Assembly (NCBI GenBank): GCA_031270395.1
Contig: JAISXU010000075.1
Span: forward strand, 1 to 34,268
Source: Oscillospiraceae bacterium
GTDB lineage: Bacteria; Bacillota; Clostridia; Oscillospirales; Oscillospiraceae
DNA length: 34,268 nucleotides
Direction of reading: 5' to 3'
In this document: one piece after another, positions 7,491-16,000 of the stretch
Layout: every line of letters begins with the position of its first letter
Position numbering within the stretch: the first letter of the stretch is position 1
The notes under the pieces: generated by a model
What the model saw: the letters and a program-made list of their open reading frames with translations, nothing else
The model's database searches: none
What the model was told of the DNA's origin: nothing
Position numbers and translations under genes: made by a program

Positions 7491-8666
7491 ATGTTCAGGA
7501 GAAAATTGGCGGCACAACTCGCGGAAAGGTTGACAGAACCGCGCAAGTTTATTCAAATCGTCGTCGGGCCAAGACAAACGGGCAAGACGACGGCAGTAAC
7601 GCAAACCGTTGAAGCATTGCAAATACCGACGCATTTCGTCAGTGCCGACGACCCGGGCCTCAATTCAGCGGAATGGCTGCGTAACGAATGGGAGCAAGCC
7701 CGCGCCCTTTCCAAAACGGGCGACGCGCTGCTCGTTGTTGACGAAATACAAAAAATCAAAGGCTGGTCGCCTATCGTCAAGCTCCTTTGGGACGAGGACA
7801 ACAGGCTTCATGTGCCGCTTAAAGTAATCCTCACCGGCTCGTCCTCGCTCCTGCTGCAAAAGGGGCTTGCGGAATCCCTGATGGGACGCTTTGAGTTACT
7901 ATATTCGCAGCATTGGAGTTATGCCGAGTGCAAGGAAGCGTTCGGATACAGCCTTGACGATTTCCTGTTCTTCGGCGGCTATCCCGGCGCGTCCGCGCTT
8001 ATAAAAGACGAGGAGCGGTGGGCGCGGTATATGGGCGCGTCCATCGTGGAGCCGACGATTTCACAGGACATCCTGATGATGGAAGAAGTACGAAAACCCG
8101 CGCTGCTCCGTTCGCTCTTTATACTCGGTTCCGGGTACAGCGCGCAGGAATTGTCCTTTACCAAAATGCTCGGACAACTCCAAGACGCGGGCAACACGGT
8201 GACGTTGGCGCACTATCTTGAATTGCTCGGCAAAGCGAATATGCTGACCGGCTTGCAGAATTATTCGGGCAATCAGATACGAAGCCGCAAAAGCTCGCCG
8301 CGTTTCATGGTGTACGACACCTCGCTGATAACATACGCGACCGGCGCGAACAGGCGGCGTCTGCTTGACAACCCTGCTGACCGGGGGCGGCTCGTTGAGA
8401 GCGCGGTTGGGGCGTACTTGCTCGCCAGAGCTAAAGAGGAAGACTTTGAGGTCTATTGGTGGCGCGACAGGGGCCGCGAGGTCGATTTCGTCATCAAAAA
8501 AGGCAGCCGGCTAACGGCGATTGAAGTAAAGAGCGGCCGGGTGAAAGGCGTCGGGGGCAGTCTTGTTTTCAAACAGATTTATCCCGAAGCTTTGTCACTC
8601 ATTATCGGCAGCGCCAACTACAGTTTAGAGGATTTCCTGTCAGGCAATAAGCCGATATTTATATAA
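7491..8666 (+). CDS. AAA-family ATPase with C-terminal DUF4143/nuclease-like domain
   Basis: The 391-residue product starts at the ATG after GGGGAGGT. It has Walker A GPRQTGKTT (26-34) and Walker B LLVVDEIQ (80-87), then GSSSLLLQ as sensor-like segment, a winged-helix-like middle, and a C-terminal region with EVDFVIKKG followed by AIEVKSG. The latter spacing (D, then E-x-K) resembles PD-(D/E)XK nuclease folds and is standard for the AAA_14/DUF4143 family. These proteins are widespread, often accessory, and their cellular role is not well established. It is transcribed away from the ABC-2 operon and converges on the 19-kb cluster, with only 17 bp to the end of the last cluster gene. Length is normal and no break is seen. 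Confidence 0.88.
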   Translation: MFRRKLAAQLAERLTEPRKFIQIVVGPRQTGKTTAVTQTVEALQIPTHFVSADDPGLNSAEWLRNEWEQARALSKTGDALLVVDEIQKIKGWSPIVKLLWDEDNRLHVPLKVILTGSSSLLLQKGLAESLMGRFELLYSQHWSYAECKEAFGYSLDDFLFFGGYPGASALIKDEERWARYMGASIVEPTISQDILMMEEVRKPALLRSLFILGSGYSAQELSFTKMLGQLQDAGNTVTLAHYLELLGKANMLTGLQNYSGNQIRSRKSSPRFMVYDTSLITYATGANRRRLLDNPADRGRLVESAVGAYLLARAKEEDFEVYWWRDRGREVDFVIKKGSRLTAIEVKSGRVKGVGGSLVFKQIYPEALSLIIGSANYSLEDFLSGNKPIFI

Positions 8667-8683
8667 TGATTCTTGTTGCTCCC

Positions 8684-10444
8684 CTATTTCCCCACACTCC
8701 AGCCGAGGCTCTCCGATTGGAGAGAGTACAGCTTATTGTACAAGCCGCCTTTGGAGATCAGCTCGTCGTGTTTGCCCTGCTCCGCAACGCGACCTTTGTC
8801 GAGAACGATAATATTATCCGCTCCGGCGATGGTTCGCAGACGGTGAGCAATGACGAGAACGGTCTTGCCCTCGATGAGCGTGGAAATCGCCTGCTGGATG
8901 GAAGCCTCATTCTCCGGGTCAAGGCTTGCGGTGGCTTCGTCAAGCAAAATGATGGGCGCATCTTTAAGCAGCGCCCGCGCAATGGAGATGCGCTGACGCT
9001 CACCGCCGGACAGCGTTGCGCCATTCTCGCCGAGTAACGTGTTGTACCCGTCCGGCAGCCGATTGACGAAGTCGTCGCAGCGGGCGGACTTTGCCGCCGC
9101 AAGCACTTGTTCGTCCGTTGCGTCCATATTGCCGATGCGGATGTTGTTGAGGATAGTGTCGCCGAACAGCACCACGTCTTGGAAAACGAAACTCATATAG
9201 CTCATCAGATGCTCGGGGTCAAGTGTTTTGACATCAACGCCGCCGATGGTTATCGTACCCGCGTCGGTATCCCAAAACCGGGCGATCAAGCGAGAGACGG
9301 TGCTTTTGCCGCTGCCTGAGGGGCCCACGAGAGCGGTAAGACTGCCTGCGGGTATCGTTACGGACAAGCTGCTGATAGTCGGGTCTTCTGTGTTGGAAGC
9401 GTCTTTATTGTAGCTGAACTCCACATTGTCGCATACTATGTCAAACCCATCGGGCTCTTTTTCTTCGTCGCCGGTCATCGGCTCTATTGCCAAAAGATCA
9501 CGCATCCTTTTAATTCCGATTTGGAAGTAGAACAGCTCCGGCAACAGCGTCAGTACAGAGATAACCGGAGCGTATATCTTCACGGCAAGTATCAGGAAGA
9601 GCATAAACGGGACGAACTCTATTTTGCCGCCTGTCAAAAGTGTTGCTCCGACAAGTGCCGTCAACCCGATACCGCACTGCAAAATCGCCTGAGCGCCGGT
9701 GACGAACACTCCAACGCCCACTTCCATATTTATCGCAAGCCGCATCATCTCCCGAAGCGTCTTTTCCAACGCGCTGAAGCGCTCTCCGTCCATATTGCAG
9801 GCACGGATTACCTTTATACCCTCGATGTATTCCTGCACTCGCTCAGATGCCGCGAGTTTTATTGCGGCGTGTTTCTTAGAACTGCCACTGTATATCTTGC
9901 GGCTGAGTATGATTATCCCGAACGCCACGGGTACGGTTACGAAAATCGCCGCCGCCATTCGCCAATCGTAAATGGCGAGCAATATGCAAATAACCGTTAT
10001 AGAGATGATATTCGCAATCAGCTCCGGGATTATGTGGCTCATCACGTGTTCACTGCTGGCGACATCGCCCATTACGTTAGTGGTAAGCTCCGATAAGTCT
10101 TTGGAGTTGAAAACGCTCATCGGCAGCCGCCGGATATGCTCCGCAACTGAGATACGGGTATGTCCCGCCTGCGTGTAGGCGACGACATAGCATTTTTCAT
10201 AATCGTTTCGCTGGCAAAGGTAATTGAGGAATGTACCGACGACCGCCGCCGCAAACAGCAACCACAGCTTTGTTATTGACAACTCCCCGCCCAACAGTGG
10301 TTGTATCAGTTCCGTGATAAACAACGTCAATGCCCAGACCGGAAGTATCGTTGAAAAGTTTGTCAATGTGCAGGCAAATGTTGCTTTTTTAAGGTCTTTA
10401 TAGCCGGAATCAGACAGCTCCAGCATTTTTTGCAGCTTAGGCAT
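8684..10444 (-). CDS. Exporter-fold ABC half-transporter, second pair, subunit B (586 aa)
   Basis: A fused half-transporter: six N-terminal membrane helices (about residues 25-310), then a nucleotide-binding domain with Walker [10 protein letters not shown] near 374, signature LSGGERQR near 480, Walker B IILLDEATASLD near 500 and H-loop VLVIAHRLRT. All catalytic residues are present and the D-loop is the ordinary ASLDPENE. It ends LGWSVGK, like the GW ending of the paralogue at 23008-24792. The ATG at 10444 overlaps the preceding gene by 8 bp and has AAAGGAGGAG before it. It should form a heterodimer with the product of 10437-12332. By family (YbtPQ/IrtAB-like in arrangement) it may import rather than export, but direction and substrate are inference. 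Confidence 0.9.
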   Translation of the reverse strand: MPKLQKMLELSDSGYKDLKKATFACTLTNFSTILPVWALTLFITELIQPLLGGELSITKLWLLFAAAVVGTFLNYLCQRNDYEKCYVVAYTQAGHTRISVAEHIRRLPMSVFNSKDLSELTTNVMGDVASSEHVMSHIIPELIANIISITVICILLAIYDWRMAAAIFVTVPVAFGIIILSRKIYSGSSKKHAAIKLAASERVQEYIEGIKVIRACNMDGERFSALEKTLREMMRLAINMEVGVGVFVTGAQAILQCGIGLTALVGATLLTGGKIEFVPFMLFLILAVKIYAPVISVLTLLPELFYFQIGIKRMRDLLAIEPMTGDEEKEPDGFDIVCDNVEFSYNKDASNTEDPTISSLSVTIPAGSLTALVGPSGSGKSTVSRLIARFWDTDAGTITIGGVDVKTLDPEHLMSYMSFVFQDVVLFGDTILNNIRIGNMDATDEQVLAAAKSARCDDFVNRLPDGYNTLLGENGATLSGGERQRISIARALLKDAPIILLDEATASLDPENEASIQQAISTLIEGKTVLVIAHRLRTIAGADNIIVLDKGRVAEQGKHDELISKGGLYNKLYSLQSESLGWSVGK

Positions 10445-12332
10445 TTTGGGCTCCTCCTTTTATGGTACTCATTTTCCAAGTTGATGTTTGCGTGTATACG
10501 TTCCACATATCCGCATAACGTCCGCTCTGCGCAAGCAGAGAGCTATGCGTTCCGGTTTGAACAACACGTCCGCCATCTATCACTATTATTCTGTCCGCGC
10601 CTATGACGGTTGACAGCCTGTGCGCAATCATAATAACTGTTTTGTTTTTCATGAGCCGTTCAAACGCTTTTTGTATCAGATGTTCGTTTTCAGGGTCGGA
10701 AAACGCCGTTGCTTCGTCGAGCACGACAATCGGTGCGTCCTTGACGATGGCGCGAGCGATAGCGAGCCTCTGCTTTTCTCCGCCGGAAAGGTGGATGCCC
10801 TTTGTGCCGATAATCGTTTGATAGCCGTCCGGCAGCTTCTCGATGAACTCATGGCATTGAGCATCTCGCGCCGCCTCATATACGCGTTCGTCAGATGCCG
10901 TCGGGTCGCCCATTCTGATGTTATCCATGACGCTCTGCTTGAACAGATACACATCTTGGAAGACGAAACTGACCTTATCCATAAGCGTATGCGGATCGAT
11001 TTCGCGCACGTCCGCGCCGCCGATACGCACCGCGCCGCCGGTCGCATCAAAGAAGCGCGGCGCCAGATGCGCGATGGTAGATTTGCCGCCGCCTGACGGT
11101 CCTACGAGCGCCGTTACCTCGCCCTGCTTTGCGGTGAACGACACATCTGATAGCGCTTCGACCTCTTTGTCCTTATCATAGGAGAACGTTACAGCGTCAA
11201 AAACAACGTCGTGCTCTTTAACGGTTTTAGGATTTACGGCGATAGAAAGCTCCGGCTCTGAGAGTATCGCGTCCATCGCGTCCACATTGTTGGTTATCTG
11301 CATCATCATCCCGGAGGCGTAGATAACTTTGATTAGGACACCGCCCGCTGCCTGCGATATGATCAAGTAAAACAACACCGTGCTCGCAAACTGCGCCACC
11401 GCGGCGGCGTCTGTAAAGTCAACCCGCATCCCGACCAGTATGGCCACGGGCATAATAAACAGGAAAACGTGCTGCACGATGGCTAACGCCGCAGAGTATG
11501 AGGTCTTCATAGAGATCGTGTACTTGATGACCCAAGTGGTGTAGTTTTTGATTGACTCATGCAGCCTTCGGAACGAGTAAACGGTTTGGTTAAATACTTT
11601 GACGACCGAAATCCCGCGCACATACTCGACTGTGGCGTTGTTCATCTCATCGAGGGATTGTTGATAACGCACCATACCGTTTTTTGCATCTATACTTGAC
11701 ATCATACTGGCATAGATAAGCAACCCGACGATGATGCCGACAGTAGTCGCGAGGCCGAATCTCCAATCAACAGCGTAGAGGATAACGAAGAGCATGACCG
11801 GGGCGGCAATGGCGGCGGCGAGGTCGGGGAGTTGGTGGGCGATGAAGCCTTCAATTTTCTCGATGTTCTCATCGGTTATTTTGCGCAGTCTCCCGCTGCC
11901 GATGATAACGTGGAAGCCCAGCGGCACTCTGGCTAAGTGCGACGCAAAATCCACCTTCAGGCGATATAGCGTGCCGAACGCGGCAAGATGCGAGAGCATC
12001 AACGCCGCAAAGTAAATAAGAATGTTGCCGAGCGCTCCGCCAAAGGCTATCCACCCCCAGCGGATGATGTAGCCGGCGTCCGCGTTCGTCACATTGGGAA
12101 GCACTTTGATGACCTCCCGAATGATGAAGTAAATTGACAAATGAGGCGCGAAGCTGATGATGGCGGCGATAACGGAGAGCACCATTGAGCCGCACATCAG
12201 CGCCTTCTTTGTCATAGCGAGCTCCAACAATCTTGCCGTTCCGCTCTTTGCGGCCTTCGGCTGCCGGGATGACGAAGCCTGCGCCGGCGTTGGAGTTTTC
12301 GCTTGCGTTGTTTCGCTTTTCGTTTGGGTCAT
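10437..12332 (-). CDS. Exporter-fold ABC half-transporter, second pair, subunit A (631 aa)
   Basis: Half-transporter with an unusual polar N-terminal extension of about 33 residues rich in T, Q, A, K and S (TQTKSETTQAKTPTPAQAS), absent from its paralogue at 24789-26528. The membrane domain covers about 45-330. The NBD has Walker A GPSGGGKST near 410, signature LSGGEKQR near 515, Walker B IVVLDEATAFSD and H-loop VIMIAHRLST. The D-loop reads AFSDPENE instead of the common ASLDPENE, a trait shared with the A subunit of the other pair. The start ATG shares one base with the TAA of the S-component gene (TAATG). It overlaps the B subunit gene by 8 bp. Confidence 0.9.
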   Translation of the reverse strand: MTQTKSETTQAKTPTPAQASSSRQPKAAKSGTARLLELAMTKKALMCGSMVLSVIAAIISFAPHLSIYFIIREVIKVLPNVTNADAGYIIRWGWIAFGGALGNILIYFAALMLSHLAAFGTLYRLKVDFASHLARVPLGFHVIIGSGRLRKITDENIEKIEGFIAHQLPDLAAAIAAPVMLFVILYAVDWRFGLATTVGIIVGLLIYASMMSSIDAKNGMVRYQQSLDEMNNATVEYVRGISVVKVFNQTVYSFRRLHESIKNYTTWVIKYTISMKTSYSAALAIVQHVFLFIMPVAILVGMRVDFTDAAAVAQFASTVLFYLIISQAAGGVLIKVIYASGMMMQITNNVDAMDAILSEPELSIAVNPKTVKEHDVVFDAVTFSYDKDKEVEALSDVSFTAKQGEVTALVGPSGGGKSTIAHLAPRFFDATGGAVRIGGADVREIDPHTLMDKVSFVFQDVYLFKQSVMDNIRMGDPTASDERVYEAARDAQCHEFIEKLPDGYQTIIGTKGIHLSGGEKQRLAIARAIVKDAPIVVLDEATAFSDPENEHLIQKAFERLMKNKTVIMIAHRLSTVIGADRIIVIDGGRVVQTGTHSSLLAQSGRYADMWNVYTQTSTWKMSTIKGGAQNA

Positions 12333-12925
12333 TAGATTATCCCCGCTTTCACAAAATGTTTTTTAAGTAAGGCTTTGCCAATAAGCATGCCGACGATGGC
12401 GCAGACAGCGGATAGGACTCCCGTACCGAGCATAACGGGCCAATTTAAGAAGTTGAGGAACGTTTCCATCCACTCCACGGTCATCCCGCTGGATAAGCAG
12501 TATTCATAGTACCAATCACGAGCGACGAGAACGACGAGGAACGAACCGAAGTGGACGCAGAGGCAGAACACTGCGAAGCCGGCAGTAGTCAGCTTGAAGC
12601 TCTTGTATTTGCCCACCGAGGTGATAATATCGGCGAGGATGCCGCCGACGATACAACCGACAACCGTTCCCCAGTATGTACCCAGAATGAAGAACAGCGC
12701 GCCGCTGACGATGCATTGAATGGTGATAGTGAACGGCTTAGGGACTTTGACGCGCATATAGGTCCAGATAATGCCGCCAATCAGCCCGATGGCGGAGACT
12801 AAGAAGGGAAATCCGACCGGGATCATACCAAGCGTCATTGAGGCGACGAAAACGACAAGTGCAAAGACAACGGTGAAGACTGCGGTGGTGATGAGGTCTT
12901 TTGCTTTGAGATTGTTTTGGTTCAT
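12332..12925 (-). CDS. Trep_Strep/MptD-type ECF S component, copy 4 (197 aa)
   Basis: An integral membrane protein of 197 aa with about six helices. It begins MNQNNLKAKDLITTAVF and ends GKALLKKHFVKAGII. These two ends, and the ARDWYYE segment in the middle, are shared with the three other S-like genes in this cluster. I assign the Trep_Strep/MptD family (putative ECF substrate-binding subunit) from this pattern. The ATG at 12925 has AAGGAG seven bases upstream, whereas the longer frame has none. A substrate-binding subunit would dock on EcfT (21441-22163) and EcfA (19900-21456) encoded upstream. Its stop overlaps the start of the second ABC pair, linking ECF and ABC parts in one transcript. 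Confidence 0.82.
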   Translation of the reverse strand: MNQNNLKAKDLITTAVFTVVFALVVFVASMTLGMIPVGFPFLVSAIGLIGGIIWTYMRVKVPKPFTITIQCIVSGALFFILGTYWGTVVGCIVGGILADIITSVGKYKSFKLTTAGFAVFCLCVHFGSFLVVLVARDWYYEYCLSSGMTVEWMETFLNFLNWPVMLGTGVLSAVCAIVGMLIGKALLKKHFVKAGII

Positions 12926-12975
12926 TGTGAACACTCCTTTATATATTAAGACTGTTGAGTAATTTTCGCCTTGTC

Positions 12976-13027
12976 GCACAACCCCCGCCCTACGGGCGCC
13001 CCCTCCACGGAAGGGGGCGAAGCGAGC
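12976..13027. repeat. GC-rich palindromic repeat, family C (intergenic copy)
   Basis: Two adjoining inverted repeats, CCCGCC-CTAC-GGGCG and CCCCCTCC-ACG-GAAGGGGG, fill the gap between the activase gene and the fourth S component. Related copies are at 13511-13560, 16213-16260 and 17141-17182, with partial copies near 17926 and 18009. Copies differ in loop sequence but keep the paired arms, like REP-type elements. Confidence 0.7.
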
Positions 13028-13031
13028 GGTC

Positions 13032-16000
13032 TCAAATATGCCGGATAAGCGATGATAGACGCAGCTTGTCTGTTTCGCTTAACGTCCCGTTGAAGTTGAG
13101 CGCCAACAGCGGCGGGCTTCGTGCTTCAAACAGCTTCAACACTGTTGCGGTGTTTTCGTATAGTGATGCCGCCGCGACGACAACCGACGCGGTAGTACAG
13201 CATTGCTTCGCGGCGCGGTATCTGCCCAGACCGCCGATATACGTGCCGATCACTTCATCCGCCTTGCCGCGCAATACCGCGACGGATTCCGAAAAGGGAC
13301 TTCGCTGCTTCAGCGCCGCCGCCACCGCGCTTAATAGCGCCTCCGTTTCGGCGACGGGCTCGTTTGTCTGCTCCGCCCATTCAAAAAGTGCGGCTTCTGA
13401 CATCGGGGCAAATTGGACTTCACAGCCCTGCGCGGATAACACGGGGGTAAGCTCGCCGAGGAACAGTCCGTTGTACAGACAGCCGGGCTCACCGAGAAGC
13501 AGCAGCGTTGTGCAACCCCCGCCGCTGCGCGGCACCCCCTTCTGAGAAGGGGGCAAAGAGGTATCGCCGACGTGCTCCGCCCACTCTATAAGCGCCGCGT
13601 CGCCCGGCGCCCCTGCGGCAAACGCTTCCGACATAGCGGCAAGCAGCGCCTCGCGCTTCTCCGCGGGCGCACAGAGCAGAATATCGCCCGCGAGCAGTAT
13701 TCGCAGCAGAGTATCGCGATAACGCGGATTGTTAAGCAAATCCCGCAGACGGGGCGCGACTATCGCGCCGCCGATCCCCGCGTCGTCCATTACCGCCCGC
13801 AGCGTCCGCGCGTATTGCCCGTCCGTTTCGGAACCGCCCGATTGAAGCAAAAGCACTTGCGGTCGCGGTGTCGTCTGCGCGTAAGCGGCGACGTCTCCCA
13901 GCAGCGCGGCAAAGGAGTAATACTCTTTGCCGCGCTGCTTCATTCGTCCGGCTTCGAGAGTGTCTGCGGTGGTTGAGGGAAGCTCAACTACACAGTAGCC
14001 TCGGCCGCGCAAGTGCGCCGCGGCAATCGCACTGTACGGATACAGAAACGGTATGGCGACCGGGTCAGTTTTCGTCAAGCCCTCTATGTTTTCAGATAAC
14101 CCCTCTATCCCGCCGGAGGCGCCGGCGCCATCGCTTGCGCTTTTATCCGCCCGGGCGCTTTTGACGCTGTTGACGAACGCTTCCAGCCGTGTGAGAACGC
14201 CCACATCGGAGGCGTGTTCATCCACCTCTATCGCCAGATACGGCTTGCCGCGCATTTCACTGTCAAACAAATGCGCGAGCATACCGTCCGGGCCGCAGCC
14301 GTGATAGGTGAGGTATATCGCGTACAGCTTGGGGTTACGGCGTATCGACTGTGCCGCCGCTAAAATCATCCTGCCGAACGGCCAGTACAGATTGGGGTAG
14401 TCCGCGTCCATAAGCACCCTGTGAGAATTGAGGTGCGAGATGTCGTACACATGGTGACCGGCCTCCGCCAATCGCTCTCTTATCCTAAGTGACAGCGCCG
14501 CGTCCTCTATTGCGTACCCGCGGGCGATGACCACAAAGCCGTATTCGTCGTCTGTCAGCTTGCCAATGCTTTTTCCGCTCAGTTGGTTGCGTTCCGCCAA
14601 ATACCGTTTTGAGTTAGCCATCATTGCCATCAGCCCCCGCCAAATGGCTTTGCGGCACTCTCCGCGCTTATGCCCGAGCGATACGCCCTCATCGATCAGA
14701 GCTTTAATCACCTGCATGTACCCCGAGTCTATCCACAGCCGGGGCGCGATGACGGCAACGCCTTTTTCCTTGAGCCGCAGACACTCGGAGATAATCAGCG
14801 GCGCTTTTTGCATATACACGCAGGCGTGGCTTGACGTTGTTTTTGTGCGGCATCCGCTCAGCGAAAACGTTTGCGGCATAAAGATATATCTCGCGCCGCG
14901 TTCCACAAGCTCCGACACCGCGCCGATAGCCAGCTTCAACGGGAAACACACCTCCGCAGTGGCGTACGTTTGGCTTCGCTCCACTATTTCAGCGGAATCG
15001 CCTTCCGTACCGATTACCGTGTAGCCCAACGTTTCGAAGAAGGTGCGGAAGACATCAAACAAGCTCGCATTTACCATAGCGCGCGGAATACCGATTGTTC
15101 CGAATTGAGAATTGAGAGTTGAGAATGGAGAACTATGAGCGGCACACCGCTCAAATTGAGAATTGAGAGTTGAGAATGGAGAATTACGAGGGACGACCAC
15201 CCCGTCATTCTCAACTCTCAATTCTCCACTCTCAATTCCGCTAACGGCGGGGGATGCGGGAGCGGGCATCCCCGCAGAAACACCGGATAACAGAGAAGCC
15301 AGCCCTCGCAGTTGCGGAGTGGCGGCCGCCGCCGCTTCCTCCCGCGCCAGAATAGCGGCGCCGATCGCGCCGCTGACGCTGAAATACGGCGCGACGGTCA
15401 ATCGTTCCCCAAACTTGGCTCGAAATGCCGCGACAATTCCGGGGTTGTAGGCGACGCCTCCTTGCAGCAGTATCTTCTGTCCGATGGCTTTCGTTCCCAC
15501 CACCTTGGACAGATAATTGTTCACGATGGAGCAGCAGATACCCGCCGCGATGTCGCGCTTGGAAACGCCGCGCGCCAGCTCCGTAGCTATCTCGCTTTCC
15601 ATAAACACTGTGCAGCGTTCACCCAGGCTCGCGGGATGCGTCGCGCTAAGCGCCAACTCTCCGTACTCCGAAAGTGGGATATCGAGCAGCAGCGCTTGTT
15701 CCTCCACGAACGAGCCCGTACCCGCCGCGCAGATTTTATTCATCTGAAAGTCCGCGACGCGGCCGTTTTTGAGTCGGATGTATTTTGCGTCCTGTCCGCC
15801 GATTTCAAAGATGGTGTCCGCGTCCGGTGTGAACGCCGTGGCGCACGCCGCTTGCGCGGTTATTTCGTCCTTCACCGCGTCCGCGCCGAGCAGCCTTCCG
15901 ATCAGCACCCGCCCCGAGCCGGTAACCCCGACGGCGCGGATTTTCAGCGCGTCACCGTATTTGGAGAGCAGCGCCGCAATGCCGTTGGCGATTGCCGTGA

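Noticed and set aside
8667-8683. Terminator between the AAA ATPase gene and the last cluster gene
   Set aside because: The 17-bp gap contains no inverted repeat; the two convergent units may run into each other.
15102-15239. Possible CRISPR or leader repeats in the activase gene
   Set aside because: Copies occur in both orientations with irregular spacing and also occur singly between other genes, so they are dispersed repeats.
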